Position numbers and translations under genes: made by a program
The notes under the pieces: generated by a model
Database searches by the model: none
What the model was told of the DNA's origin: nothing
Seen by the model: only the letters and a program-made list of their open reading frames with translations
Assembly: GCF_902463975.1 (NCBI RefSeq)
Contig: NZ_CABQHJ010000004.1
Location: 1-64,000 of the forward strand
Length of the DNA stretch: 64,000 nucleotides
DNA from: Phascolarctobacterium_A sp902463975
GTDB taxonomy: Bacteria > Bacillota > Negativicutes > Acidaminococcales > Acidaminococcaceae
Reading direction: 5' to 3'
Shown here: positions 34,597 to 43,117 of the stretch, in pieces
How the letters are laid out: each line of letters opens with the position of its first letter
Numbering within the stretch: position 1 is the first letter of the stretch

Positions 34597-34631
34597 ATAA
34601 GCAAACAGAGATTTATTAGGTGGTGATAGAT

Positions 34632-34922
34632 ATGAAAAGGTTTTTAACTATTATCTGCTGTGCTTGCTTACTTTATGCTGGCTATAGTGCTGTGTTTGCT
34701 GACGAACCTGTTTACAAGGAATATACTGTGACTGTTGCTGATGGCGAAACGCTGTGGGATATTGCCGGACGTCATACAGAAGAACGAGAGGACGTGCGAG
34801 AGGTTATTTTCCGCATTGCGCAGGCTAATAAGCTAAAATCTAAGACTATTTATCCTGGCCAGGTGTTAAAGGTACCGCTGCGCGTGCATGACAGCGGTCT
34901 GATGATAGCAGAAAATAAATGA
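34632..34922 (+). CDS. Small exported LysM-domain protein (YneA-like layout)
   Basis: This 96-residue protein has a hydrophobic export segment (MKRFLTIICCACLLYAGYSAVFA) and one LysM domain (about residues 33-90; YTVTVADGETLWDIAGRH ... IYPGQVLKVPL) that binds peptidoglycan glycans. The layout is that of YneA, the SOS-induced division inhibitor, but no lexA neighbour or clear SOS box is visible. The ATG at 34632 is chosen over a GTG at 34620 because GGTGGTG sits upstream. The promoter is near consensus. Confidence 0.85.
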   Translation: MKRFLTIICCACLLYAGYSAVFADEPVYKEYTVTVADGETLWDIAGRHTEEREDVREVIFRIAQANKLKSKTIYPGQVLKVPLRVHDSGLMIAENK

Positions 34923-34947
34923 TAGCAAAATAGTATGAGCAAAATAT

Positions 34948-34985
34948 AAAGGCTGTTGTACTTGCAGGGTAGTACAACAGCCTTT
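34948..34985. terminator. Hairpin terminator
   Basis: A 15-base stem AAAGGCTGTTGTACT with AGTACAACAGCCTTT; ends the LysM gene. Confidence 0.8.
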
Positions 34986-35159
34986 GATACTTTATAATCT
35001 AGATTGTGAGGCTCTTGATAACCTTTAGGGATGCTCTTCGGTTATAGGGAAATATAAATTCCGGGCAGTAACAATCTCGTTACTTTAATTTCACAGAATA
35101 CTTGCAAGGCTTTTAACGCCGCTTGTAGAATATAATAAGTATTCGAGGAGGTATGCGTT

Positions 35160-35588
35160 ATGAAAAATAAAAAATGGATTGCAGCAGCACTTGTGTGCGG
35201 TTTTGTTTTAGGTAACAGTATGCCTGCAGCGCAGGCCGGTATTTTGGATAAGGTCCTCAAGGGCGGCGCGATTGGTTATGCCGTAGATGCTACCGCTCCG
35301 GCGCTGAATAATGCAATTAACTCTGTAACGGCTAAATACGGTGTAAGCTCTACAGATGCGACGAAGGTAGTGCCGATTATTTCTGTTGGTGATGGCAGTC
35401 GTGCCGGTGCGGCGCAGGTTTCAGGACCGCAGTCTAAAGTAGACCAGGTAAAGGCGGCGCTGATGATTGAGCAGACGCTTTTGGGCGTGCGTTGTAAGGT
35501 GCTGATTCCGGTGGATAATGTGTCTTATCAAAATGTTAACCGCGTGCAGGGCGTTGGCGTGAGCGCTTCGCTGGACGTAAAGCTTTAA
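35160..35588 (+). CDS. Small secreted protein of unknown function
   Basis: This 142-residue protein has a signal peptide (MKNKKWIAAALVCGFVLGNSMPAAQA) and a mature part with GYAVDATAPALNNAINSVTAKYG and TKVVPIISVGDGSRAGAAQVSGPQSKVDQVKAAL, ending in a predicted beta sheet (VQGVGVSASLDVKL). It would be periplasmic. GAGGAGG precedes the start, and a TATAAT lies at 35131-35136. It converges with the ABC importer operon and shares its terminator. No family was recognised. Confidence 0.75.
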   Translation: MKNKKWIAAALVCGFVLGNSMPAAQAGILDKVLKGGAIGYAVDATAPALNNAINSVTAKYGVSSTDATKVVPIISVGDGSRAGAAQVSGPQSKVDQVKAALMIEQTLLGVRCKVLIPVDNVSYQNVNRVQGVGVSASLDVKL

Positions 35589-35605
35589 AAGAAGGAAAAT
35601 GACAT

Positions 35606-35645
35606 AAAAAACCAGCATATCATATTTGATATGCTGGTTTTTTTA
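35606..35645. terminator. Bidirectional terminator
   Basis: AAAACCAGCATATCA pairs with TGATATGCTGGTTTT, flanked by A and T runs, between convergent genes. Confidence 0.92.
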
Positions 35646-35653
35646 TGGAGAGC

Positions 35654-36724
35654 TTATTCGTTTACTTTGTACCAGAAGGGACGCAGGAAGTGCAGATAGC
35701 ATACCTCGTTAACTTCAGGACCGGGCTCACGGCGCCCGATTTGTACGCGGATTTCCTGATCACCGATTTTTACCAGATAGTCGATGATTTCGCCAAGGAA
35801 GGCCTTGCGGAGAACTATACCACGCACGCCGTTGGGATCGGTTTCGCTGGTAAAGCAGATCTCGGTCGGACGGCTGGCGAGGTTGAAGACAGTTTCGCCA
35901 CGCATCCGGTCCGGGATAACAAGTGCGGACGGAAGTGCATGCTGTGAGCCTTTGATGAAGGCCTGGTTTCCTTGCCAGGTAACATCAGTGAAGCTGGATA
36001 CACCGATGAAGCTGAAAACGAATTTGTTGGATGGGTTGTTGTAAACATTGAGCGGTGTATCAATCTGCTGCATAACACCTAATTTCATAACCAGGATACG
36101 ATCGGAAAGTGCCATTGCCTCGGATTGGTCATGTGTTACGTAAATAATGGAGAAGCCATATTTGCGCTGCAGGTCTTTGATTTCAAAGCGCATTTCCTCA
36201 CGCAGATGCGGGTCCAGACTGGAGAGAGGTTCGTCAAGCAGCATTACGTCAGGATTAATAGCCAGCGCACGTGCTAAAGCAACGCGCTGTTTGCCGCCGC
36301 CTGACAGGTTGGCCGGGCTGTCTTCTGCTGATTTCAGCAGGTTGGTAGCAATGAGGGCATCACGTGTGCGTTGGTCAATTTCACTCTTGGGCAGTTTGCG
36401 CAGACGCAGCGGAAAAGCAACGTTTTCGTAAACACTCATGTGCGGCCATACAGCAAAGGCTTGGAAAACCATGCCGAAATTACGGTTTTCCGGAGGTGTA
36501 TAGTGATGCTTTTTAGGTGAGGAAAGCAGGCGGTCGCCTACCCATACTTCACCGTCAGACAAATCTTCGAAGCCTGCCACCATGCGCAGGGTGGTAGTTT
36601 TGCCGCAACCTGATGGTCCCAGCATGGAGAAGCATTCACCCTTGCCGATTTCCAAATTCAGGTTATTGACAGCGGTTACATCGCCAAATTGTTTGGTTAC
36701 ATTTACTAAACGGATATAGGACAT
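35654..36724 (-). CDS. ABC importer ATPase, copy 2 (degenerate signature motif)
   Basis: This 356-residue ATPase has Walker A GPSGCGKTTT (near residue 38), Walker B VMLLDEPLSSLD, an H-loop in YVTHDQSEAMALSDRI, and a C-terminal TOBE-type regulatory domain. The signature reads NLSGGGKQR, where family members normally have LSGGQQQR, so its ATP site may be altered. It is the last gene of the operon, after the fused permease. Relatives (FbpC, PotA, PhnT) energise iron, polyamine or aminoethylphosphonate uptake. The first ATPase of the operon has an intact signature, so the pair may work as an asymmetric heterodimer. Confidence 0.9.
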   Translation of the reverse strand: MSYIRLVNVTKQFGDVTAVNNLNLEIGKGECFSMLGPSGCGKTTTLRMVAGFEDLSDGEVWVGDRLLSSPKKHHYTPPENRNFGMVFQAFAVWPHMSVYENVAFPLRLRKLPKSEIDQRTRDALIATNLLKSAEDSPANLSGGGKQRVALARALAINPDVMLLDEPLSSLDPHLREEMRFEIKDLQRKYGFSIIYVTHDQSEAMALSDRILVMKLGVMQQIDTPLNVYNNPSNKFVFSFIGVSSFTDVTWQGNQAFIKGSQHALPSALVIPDRMRGETVFNLASRPTEICFTSETDPNGVRGIVLRKAFLGEIIDYLVKIGDQEIRVQIGRREPGPEVNEVCYLHFLRPFWYKVNE

Positions 36725-36726
36725 AA

Positions 36727-38424
36727 TTAACCCTCTACTTTCTTGGTAAAACGATTAATCAGCATTTGACCGACTACAATCAGGATCAGGGCGATACCTG
36801 CGAGGGCTGTAGACATAACCGTTTCGCCGTCCTCGTTTAAGGTATAGATAGCAACACCGATGGTTCTGGTGGTAGGAGCATACAGCATAATGGATACGGT
36901 TAATTCGCGCAGTGCCGGCAGGAAAATCAGGAAGAAAGCACTGATCATACCGGGCTTAACTAAAGGAATAACAATATCCTTTAATGATTGCCACATGGTT
37001 GCGCCGCAGGAGCGGGATGCTTCCATCAGGGAATCATGCACCTGTTCCAGGGCTGCAGAGTTAGCCTTCAGAGAGAAGGCCATGTAGCGGGCGATGTAGG
37101 CTACAAGAATAATCCATACTGTGTTGTAGAGGTTAACGCCAAATTGGCCGCTCCAGGCAAGGATTACGCCGAGGGCGATAACGGAGCCGGGTACGGAGAA
37201 GGGCAGCATGCCCAAGAATTCCAAAATACCTTTGCCGCGAACCTTCATCTTAACAATTACATAGGAAATCATAACACCGGCAAACATAGTGATAATTGCT
37301 GCTACCAGGCCTAAGCTGATACTGTTGAAGATAGCGTCTTTGGTAACTTCATATTCAAAGAGAATATATTTGTAGTTGTCCAAAGACAGGTTTTCCATCG
37401 TAAATGGCAGGCCGTAGGTCTTAACGCCGCCTACAAGGAAGATAACTGCCGTAGGCAGCAGAATCGTGAAGGCGATGTAAGCCAGACAGAAAAACAGCAG
37501 CGGGTAACGCAGGCCACGCAGTTTGAGCTCCATAGGACGGAAGCTTTTGCCTCCGATAATCTGGTAATGGCCGTTGCTGAGAATTTTTTGCTGTGCCCAG
37601 ATAATGCAGGCTGCGGAAACAACGAGTACGGTTGCTAATACTGTACCGGTACGGATAGATTCAAAGCTGCCGCCGCTCTGGTGAATCTTTTCATAAATAA
37701 GTGTCGGAATGTTGTAAATACCCTGTTCAATACCCAAAACAGCTACAGTACCGAAGTGAGCCATGGAGTAAAGCATGATCAGCAGCGCGCCGCTCATGAT
37801 AGATGGCATAACCAGCGGAATGGTGATTTTGCGGGTAATTGTAAACAGGCCAGCACCGGAAATACGGGCAGATTCTTCCAAGGTCGGGTCCATACGTTCC
37901 AGTGCACCGCAAACCTGGATAAATACGAACGGGAAAAGATACATGACCTCTACGGCACTGATGCCATGGTAGGTGTAGATATCGAAAACCGGGCCGGAAA
38001 AACCGAAGGTTTCGATACAGAATTTGTTGATATAACCGGAGTTAGGAGATAAAAGCATTTTCCATGCTAATGCACCGATGAATGATGGCAGCATAAAGGG
38101 GACGAGGAAAAGGCTTTTCATAAAGTTCTTATAGGGCAGGTCAGTACGTGTTACCAGCCAGGCAAAGAAGGTACCGACAATAGTACTGCCGATAGTGGTC
38201 ATGCTGGCGATAATCAGTGAATTGATGAGAGCCTGGAAGGTTTCAGGCTCGGTGAGTACCTCATAAAAGTCGTGGCTGTTAAAGGAGCCGTCAACAAAGA
38301 ATGCGTTAAACAGGATCAGAAGTACCGGCCAGGCAACGAAGATGACCAGTACGGCGATAGAGATAAAAAGAATCAGCTGAGCTACGCCAAAGCCGGAATC
38401 TTTTTTGATGGTGCCTGTGCTCAT
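36727..38424 (-). CDS. ABC importer permease, two fused transmembrane domains (FbpB-like)
   Basis: This 565-residue protein has about twelve helices in two halves, each with an inner-membrane permease loop that contacts an ATPase: EESARISGAGLFTITRKITIPLV (near residue 190) and MEASRSCGATMWQSLKDIVIPLV (near 470). The fused layout is typical of iron(III) (FbpB) and 2-aminoethylphosphonate importers. It lies between the two ATPase genes, overlapping the upstream one by one base. Because both halves are present, one fused permease can hold the two ATPases. Confidence 0.92.
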   Translation of the reverse strand: MSTGTIKKDSGFGVAQLILFISIAVLVIFVAWPVLLILFNAFFVDGSFNSHDFYEVLTEPETFQALINSLIIASMTTIGSTIVGTFFAWLVTRTDLPYKNFMKSLFLVPFMLPSFIGALAWKMLLSPNSGYINKFCIETFGFSGPVFDIYTYHGISAVEVMYLFPFVFIQVCGALERMDPTLEESARISGAGLFTITRKITIPLVMPSIMSGALLIMLYSMAHFGTVAVLGIEQGIYNIPTLIYEKIHQSGGSFESIRTGTVLATVLVVSAACIIWAQQKILSNGHYQIIGGKSFRPMELKLRGLRYPLLFFCLAYIAFTILLPTAVIFLVGGVKTYGLPFTMENLSLDNYKYILFEYEVTKDAIFNSISLGLVAAIITMFAGVMISYVIVKMKVRGKGILEFLGMLPFSVPGSVIALGVILAWSGQFGVNLYNTVWIILVAYIARYMAFSLKANSAALEQVHDSLMEASRSCGATMWQSLKDIVIPLVKPGMISAFFLIFLPALRELTVSIMLYAPTTRTIGVAIYTLNEDGETVMSTALAGIALILIVVGQMLINRFTKKVEG

Positions 38425-39515
38425 TATTCCTCTACCTCCTTCAATTGCTCTGCATCGAACCAGAGCAGGCTACGGAAGGTGATGTAGCATTCGTCGCCTT
38501 CCTTAAACATCAGATTGTTATTGATAGCTTCATGCGTCAAAAGCTCTGTACGCAGGCTTTCGCCGTCAATATCGATGGCATAGTCCATGGTTGCGCCCAG
38601 GAAGTTGGCACGATGGATAATGCCTTTCAGTCCGGGGCCTTCACGGTGGATTTCTACATCTGAAGGACGGAAGGCTGCTACCCAGGCAGCTGCGTTGCCC
38701 TTAGGTGCTTCCCAGGGAACCTCCTGATTGCCGTTGCCTACGACAAATTTACCGTTAGCTTCCTTGACTGCCAGGAAATTAGCAATGCCCATAAATTTAA
38801 AGATGAATAAATCAGCAGGCTTTTCGAAAATTTCGTAGGGAGTACCGATTTGGCGGATATGGCCCTGGGAATCCATAATAGCAATGCGGTCAGAAATAGC
38901 CAGTGCTACTTCCTGGTCATGGGTTACATACATAACAGTGATGCCGAATTTGCGCTGCAGTGCTTTGATTTCAAAGCGCATTTCTTCACGCAGGTTAGCA
39001 TCCAGGTTACTCAGTGGTTCGTCAAGCAGCATTACAGACGGGTCAGATACCAAGGCTCTCGCCAAAGCTACGCGCTGTTGCTGTCCGCCGCTGAGCTCGG
39101 AAGGAAGGCGTTTTTCCAAACCCTTCATGCCGACTATTTCAACCATATCCATAACCAGTTTATCGATTTCGTCTTTAGGGCGCTTTTCCATTTTCAGCGG
39201 ATAAGCAATATTTTCATAAACCGTCATATGCGGCCATACCGCGTAATCCTGGAACACGATACCAAGACCGCGTCTTTCCGGGGGAATATATTCACCACTG
39301 CTGCTGTCGGCAACAGTAGTATTATCAATACTGATTTTACCGGCATCCGGAACCTCGTGGCCTGCAATCAGGCGGATAAGGACAGTTTTGCCGCAGCCGG
39401 AAGGACCAAGCAGGGTAAAGCATTCACCTTTTTTGATATTCAGGTCCAGGTTTTGCAGTACCTGGTGCTTAGCGTACCCCTTGGCGACATTTTCAACTTT
39501 AATAATGTCTTCCAT
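38424..39515 (-). CDS. ABC importer ATPase, copy 1 (complete motifs)
   Basis: This 363-residue ATPase has Walker A GPSGCGKTVL (near residue 36), the signature ELSGGQQQR, Walker B VMLLDEPLSNLD and an H-loop in YVTHDQEVALAISDRI, then a TOBE-like C-terminal domain. It is of the FbpC/PotA class. The ATG at 39515 has AAGGAG eleven bases upstream; an extension to 39560 lacks support. It follows the binding-protein gene and precedes the permease. It is clearly not a duplicate copy of the downstream ATPase: the sequences differ throughout. Confidence 0.92.
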   Translation of the reverse strand: MEDIIKVENVAKGYAKHQVLQNLDLNIKKGECFTLLGPSGCGKTVLIRLIAGHEVPDAGKISIDNTTVADSSSGEYIPPERRGLGIVFQDYAVWPHMTVYENIAYPLKMEKRPKDEIDKLVMDMVEIVGMKGLEKRLPSELSGGQQQRVALARALVSDPSVMLLDEPLSNLDANLREEMRFEIKALQRKFGITVMYVTHDQEVALAISDRIAIMDSQGHIRQIGTPYEIFEKPADLFIFKFMGIANFLAVKEANGKFVVGNGNQEVPWEAPKGNAAAWVAAFRPSDVEIHREGPGLKGIIHRANFLGATMDYAIDIDGESLRTELLTHEAINNNLMFKEGDECYITFRSLLWFDAEQLKEVEE

Positions 39516-39613
39516 TCTAAATAAAACTCCTTTTTGTTGAAAAAAGGCGGTACAGGTCAAACCTGTGCCGCCATTGCTTTGACTTACTAAATTTGACTGA
39601 GCTTGTCTGAAGC

Positions 39614-40645
39614 TTATTTCTTAACCTGCATAATATCAGAGAACTTCTTAATGGTCTCTTCTTTGGTCTTTACAGCTTCTTTGTAATCAATCTTAATGGA
39701 TTTTTCCAGAGCAGCCTTCGGAGCCGGCAGATTAAATTTAGCAGGGATTTCTACGTCCTCGCGTACAGGGATGGTGCCTTGCTGTGCAACCAGGGTTTGT
39801 GCTTCTTTGCTCAACAGATAATCAACAAACTTTTTAGCAGCATCCAGTTTAGGGGTGCCTTTGAAAATAGCTACCGGGCTGGGAACTACCAGGAGTTCAG
39901 GCGGATAGCACATTTGCAGATGAGCACCTTTGGCAATCTTAGCGTTGGTGATATAGTCAACTGCTAAGGAAGAAACAAGCTCGCCAGAAGCGGTATCGTC
40001 GATAACTTGACCGGAGCCTTTACCGATGCGGCCGCCGTTAGCTTTGATATCTTCGAAGAATTTCCAACCGAATTGTTTTTCCAGCAGTGCTACGCTCATG
40101 TAAGAGGTGCCGGAAAGAGCCGGGTTAGCAATACCGAAGCCGTTTTTGTATTCCGGTTTCAGCAGATCAGACCATTGGGTTGGAGCAGTTTTGATTTTAT
40201 CGGTGTTGATGATGATGCCCAAAGTACCAAGACGTGCTGCATGGAAGGAGCCATCATAATCGGTGAACGGGTTAACAGTTTCTTTTAATACCGGGCTTTG
40301 GTATTTTTCCAAAATGCCCTCATCTTTCATTTTATAGAAATCAGGAACTTCACTGGTCCAGATAACGTCTGCCAAAATTTTGCCGCTTTGACGTTCAGCA
40401 GCGATTTTAGCCATCAGCTTGCCTGCGCCGGCAGACTGATAGTCGACATCAATGTCCGGATTTTGTTTTTTGAAGCCCTCAACGATGCCTTTAATCAGAG
40501 ATTCCTTCATAGAGGTGTAGATGATAAGTTTTTTGTCATTAGCAGGAGCAGCTTTCTTCTCCCCGCCACCGCCGCCGCAACCAGCTGTAAGCATAGTTAC
40601 GAGCATTACGAGCAACAGTGCCCATAAACTAGTTTTCTTTGCCAT
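39614..40645 (-). CDS. ABC importer substrate-binding lipoprotein (iron(III)/AfuA or phosphonate type)
   Basis: This 343-residue protein has a lipoprotein signal (WALLLVMLVTMLTAGCGG, lipobox Cys near residue 23) followed by a Gly-rich tether. The mature part has the class of SBP_bac_6/AfuA: KLIIYTSMKESLIKGIVEGFKKQNPDIDVDY, then GKLMAKIAAERQSGKILADVIWTSEVPDFYKMKDEG, and a middle TQWSDLLKPEYKNGFGIANPALSGTSYMS. Ligand candidates are ferric iron, a sugar phosphate or aminoethylphosphonate; the sequence does not decide. It leads the operon. AGGAGG lies before the ATG and a promoter lies at 40750-40778. Confidence 0.9.
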   Translation of the reverse strand: MAKKTSLWALLLVMLVTMLTAGCGGGGGEKKAAPANDKKLIIYTSMKESLIKGIVEGFKKQNPDIDVDYQSAGAGKLMAKIAAERQSGKILADVIWTSEVPDFYKMKDEGILEKYQSPVLKETVNPFTDYDGSFHAARLGTLGIIINTDKIKTAPTQWSDLLKPEYKNGFGIANPALSGTSYMSVALLEKQFGWKFFEDIKANGGRIGKGSGQVIDDTASGELVSSLAVDYITNAKIAKGAHLQMCYPPELLVVPSPVAIFKGTPKLDAAKKFVDYLLSKEAQTLVAQQGTIPVREDVEIPAKFNLPAPKAALEKSIKIDYKEAVKTKEETIKKFSDIMQVKK

Positions 40646-40749
40646 TGATAAAACCTCCTTGAATATACCGCAGCAATTGCTGACGGCTGTTATTACTGTC
40701 CCGGTTTTGCTTACTCATTGCCTACAAAAACGCGACAATACTTTACTTA

Positions 40750-40778
40750 AATTTAACATAAATTTTACTAAACTGCAA
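40750..40778 (-). promoter_or_regulatory. Promoter for the ABC importer operon
   Basis: On the minus strand TTGCAG (40773-40778), 17 bases, TAAATT (40750-40755). The ~100-base leader shows no recognised riboswitch. Confidence 0.6.
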
Positions 40779-40892
40779 GATAATTCCCGAAAGTCACACA
40801 GTTTTTTTGAGATTAGCAAGCGTTGATGTTGTGTAGTCTGTTCCAGCGAAGTGCATTGTTATCTTAAGAATATCTCTAGGCATTTTTGCAGC

Positions 40893-40921
40893 AAAAAAAG
40901 ACCGGCAGTCAAACTGCCGGT
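40893..40921 (-). terminator. Rho-independent terminator of the cold-shock gene
   Basis: ACCGGCAGT and ACTGCCGGT arms; in the minus direction a run of T follows. Confidence 0.9.
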
Positions 40922-40932
40922 GCAGGAGCGTT

Positions 40933-41139
40933 TTAAACAATCGGAGTAACGTTGAGCGCCATGAGGCCATGCTTGCCGCGCGTCAGATGATAGGAAACAC
41001 GCTGGCCCTCCTCCAGGCAGCGATAGCCGTTCAGGTGGATGGCAGAAAAATGCACGAAAATCTCCTGGCCATTGCCTGCTGTGATAAAACCATATCCTTT
41101 ATTGTTATTAAACCATTTTACTGTACCAATACTAAGCAT
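40933..41139 (-). CDS. Cold-shock domain protein (CspA family)
   Basis: This 68-residue single OB-fold protein has TVKWFNNNKGYGFIT (RNP1, KGYGFI) and QEIFVHFSAI (RNP2). It binds single-stranded RNA or DNA and acts as an RNA chaperone. The C-terminal half is shorter and more basic than in CspA (YHLTRGKHGLMALNVTPIV). It is alone on the minus strand, with its own terminator. Confidence 0.95.
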   Translation of the reverse strand: MLSIGTVKWFNNNKGYGFITAGNGQEIFVHFSAIHLNGYRCLEEGQRVSYHLTRGKHGLMALNVTPIV

Positions 41140-41264
41140 AAGCGAGCACCTTCTTCTATAAATATTATTCTAACAGCTGTTGTAAGAGATTATAGCACAT
41201 AACATGACAGAATACAAGTAATATTCAGAAAATTAAAAATAAAAAATTAGAGTAAGAAAAATTC

Positions 41265-41912
41265 TTACTCTAAGATGCTCCATTTGTCAAAGATATGCAG
41301 ATTATTGCTGTAAAGCTGTATCCAGCGGCCAACGAGAAGAGCAGCGGCAATTGTACCTAAGCCAACGCCACGCATGACCCCGAAGTGCATAAAGGAAATT
41401 GCCAGGCTGATAGCGACCAGCGTACAGTCGAAGCAGTTTTTGATGATGCTGAATTTAATCTTACTGATAAAGGAAATAACCAGGACAATGCCTTCACCGG
41501 CGGCAACGAAAATTTTGGCACGGATGCAGAGAAAAACACCGAAGGCAAGGATGATGGTACTCAGTATGCAGTCAAACCATTGCCAGAGCAACGTATCAGG
41601 TGCTACCCAGTCCAGCAGGCTCATTGAAAAATCTATGCAGTAGCCGAAGGCGAGCAGTGTTATAAGCTGGCCTAACAGCTCACGCCAGTAAATTTGCCGC
41701 AGCAGAATGGGCTGGGCGATGATAAAAAGCAAATTCAGGACGATGGTTATTTCACCTATGCTCCAGGGCATGAACATACTCATAACCCAAGGTACGCTGG
41801 AAATTGGCGATGTGCCTAAATTAGCCTTGCAGGAAAGTGCGATGCCGATGGTCATGGCAAAGATGCCGACAAGAAACATGCAGCAGCGCTGTGGAAAAAA
41901 TTGCTTATGCAA
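41265..41912 (-). CDS. YczE/YyaS-type multi-pass membrane protein
   Basis: This 215-residue protein has about five helices and the family start FLVGIFAMTIGIALSCKANLGTSPISSVPWV, with the GLGTIAAALLVGR end. YczE/YyaS (DUF6198-like) proteins have no proved transport substrate. The start is a TTG at 41912, supported by GAGGGG eight bases upstream; the next ATG would remove the start of the first helix. It is divergent from the yybS-like gene. Confidence 0.8.
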   Translation of the reverse strand: MHKQFFPQRCCMFLVGIFAMTIGIALSCKANLGTSPISSVPWVMSMFMPWSIGEITIVLNLLFIIAQPILLRQIYWRELLGQLITLLAFGYCIDFSMSLLDWVAPDTLLWQWFDCILSTIILAFGVFLCIRAKIFVAAGEGIVLVISFISKIKFSIIKNCFDCTLVAISLAISFMHFGVMRGVGLGTIAAALLVGRWIQLYSNNLHIFDKWSILE

Positions 41913-42041
41913 GCTAAAACCCCTCTTTGAAAAAATAAAAGACGCTTATGTACAGCAATTAATGCCAGACAATAGCGTTATTAATATTATACCATTTTTA
42001 TATGAAATGCGCAATGCTGAGCTTTGTAAGGCGTAAAGCCT

Positions 42042-42070
42042 TTGCTTTTCAGCGGTTGATGTAGTACAAT
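42042..42070 (+). promoter_or_regulatory. Promoter for the yybS-like/gdpP/rplI unit
   Basis: TTGCTT (42042-42047), 17 bases, TACAAT (42065-42070), 40 bases before the GTG start. Confidence 0.6.
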
Positions 42071-42109
42071 AATATATTGAAGAAATATATCCATAAAGGA
42101 GGATACTCT

Positions 42110-43081
42110 GTGATTCGTAAAACATCTGCCATGGTTGAGGCCGGTATTTTAGCTGCCGTTGCCATCGTTATGGCTTTAATAAGTATGTATGTGCCTGTGC
42201 TGGGTGCTTTCGTTAATTTCGTCTGGCCGCTGCCTATAGTTATCTGCGGCTGCCGTCATGGCTTGAAATGGAGCATTATGACGCTGTTGGTTGCTACCGT
42301 GATTATCGCGATGATTATCAGTCCGATTAATGCCTTTTTCCTGGCGGCGATTTTCGGCCTTTTGGGCTTGATTTTAGGCGAGTGCATGCGACGTCATCTG
42401 CCACCGATGAAAATGATGCTTTATGGCAGTGTTGGCGCAATAATTGCGCTGGTCCTGAACATTGTGCTGAGCTTCTGGGTACTGGGTATTGACCCGATCG
42501 AGATGATGTTCACCTCCTTCCATCAAAGCCTGGAGCAGCTGACTGCTTATTACCGTGAGCATGGCATGAGCGAGGCCGATATCAAAAAGACTGTCGACGG
42601 TTATGCCGAAATGCTGCGTATGATGCGTATTATCATGCCAGGTGCTTTCTTTATGTGTGCACCTTTGATGGCCTTTGTAAACTACATGGCTGCCAAAAAG
42701 ATTCTTACGAAGCTGGGTGAAAGCTTTGAAGCCTTTCCGCCGTTTACGATGCTGCAGGTTCCCGGCTGGATTTTGTGGCCCTATGCTGCGTCTTTGTTTG
42801 CGGTAACCTATTATTATCAGCATGATCAGGCAAGCTGGATGTATACGGTGTCTGTCAATGTGCAGACGGTCTGCAGCTTTGTGCTGGTTTTGCAGGGCAT
42901 CGTGCTGCTGTACTGGTTTGTCGAAACTAAGCATAAGCCGCGTTGGTGGGCTAATATCGGTGTAGCGTTGCTCTTTATTGTACCTATCTTTACGCAGATT
43001 ATGGTCTACGTAGGTGCCTTTGATATTGTTATGGATTTCAGGAAAATCCGTCCTGCAAGCAGATTCAGAAAACAAAATTAA
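42110..43081 (+). CDS. DUF2232/YybS-like membrane protein
   Basis: This ~323-residue protein has about eight helices and the DUF2232 pattern (AMVEAGILAAVAIVMALISMYVPVLGAFVNFVWPLPIVICGCRHG). GTG 42110 is the start because AAAGGAGG sits eight bases upstream; an upstream TTG has none. YybS precedes gdpP and rplI in many Firmicutes, which supports the call. Its function is not established; some relatives look like ECF-type S components. Confidence 0.88.
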   Translation: MIRKTSAMVEAGILAAVAIVMALISMYVPVLGAFVNFVWPLPIVICGCRHGLKWSIMTLLVATVIIAMIISPINAFFLAAIFGLLGLILGECMRRHLPPMKMMLYGSVGAIIALVLNIVLSFWVLGIDPIEMMFTSFHQSLEQLTAYYREHGMSEADIKKTVDGYAEMLRMMRIIMPGAFFMCAPLMAFVNYMAAKKILTKLGESFEAFPPFTMLQVPGWILWPYAASLFAVTYYYQHDQASWMYTVSVNVQTVCSFVLVLQGIVLLYWFVETKHKPRWWANIGVALLFIVPIFTQIMVYVGAFDIVMDFRKIRPASRFRKQN

Positions 43082-43117
43082 AGTTCGGCCGCCTGTGCCG
43101 GATTTGAGGTGAAAATA

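Noticed and set aside
34560..34600. Canonical Gram-positive SOS box (CGAAC-N4-GTTCG) at the LysM gene
   Set aside because: Only a single GTTCG half-site is present; kept only as a weak hypothesis.
40646..40900. Riboswitch in the long gap before the ABC importer operon
   Set aside because: A normal promoter explains the gap, and no stable stem set or known motif was seen in the leader.
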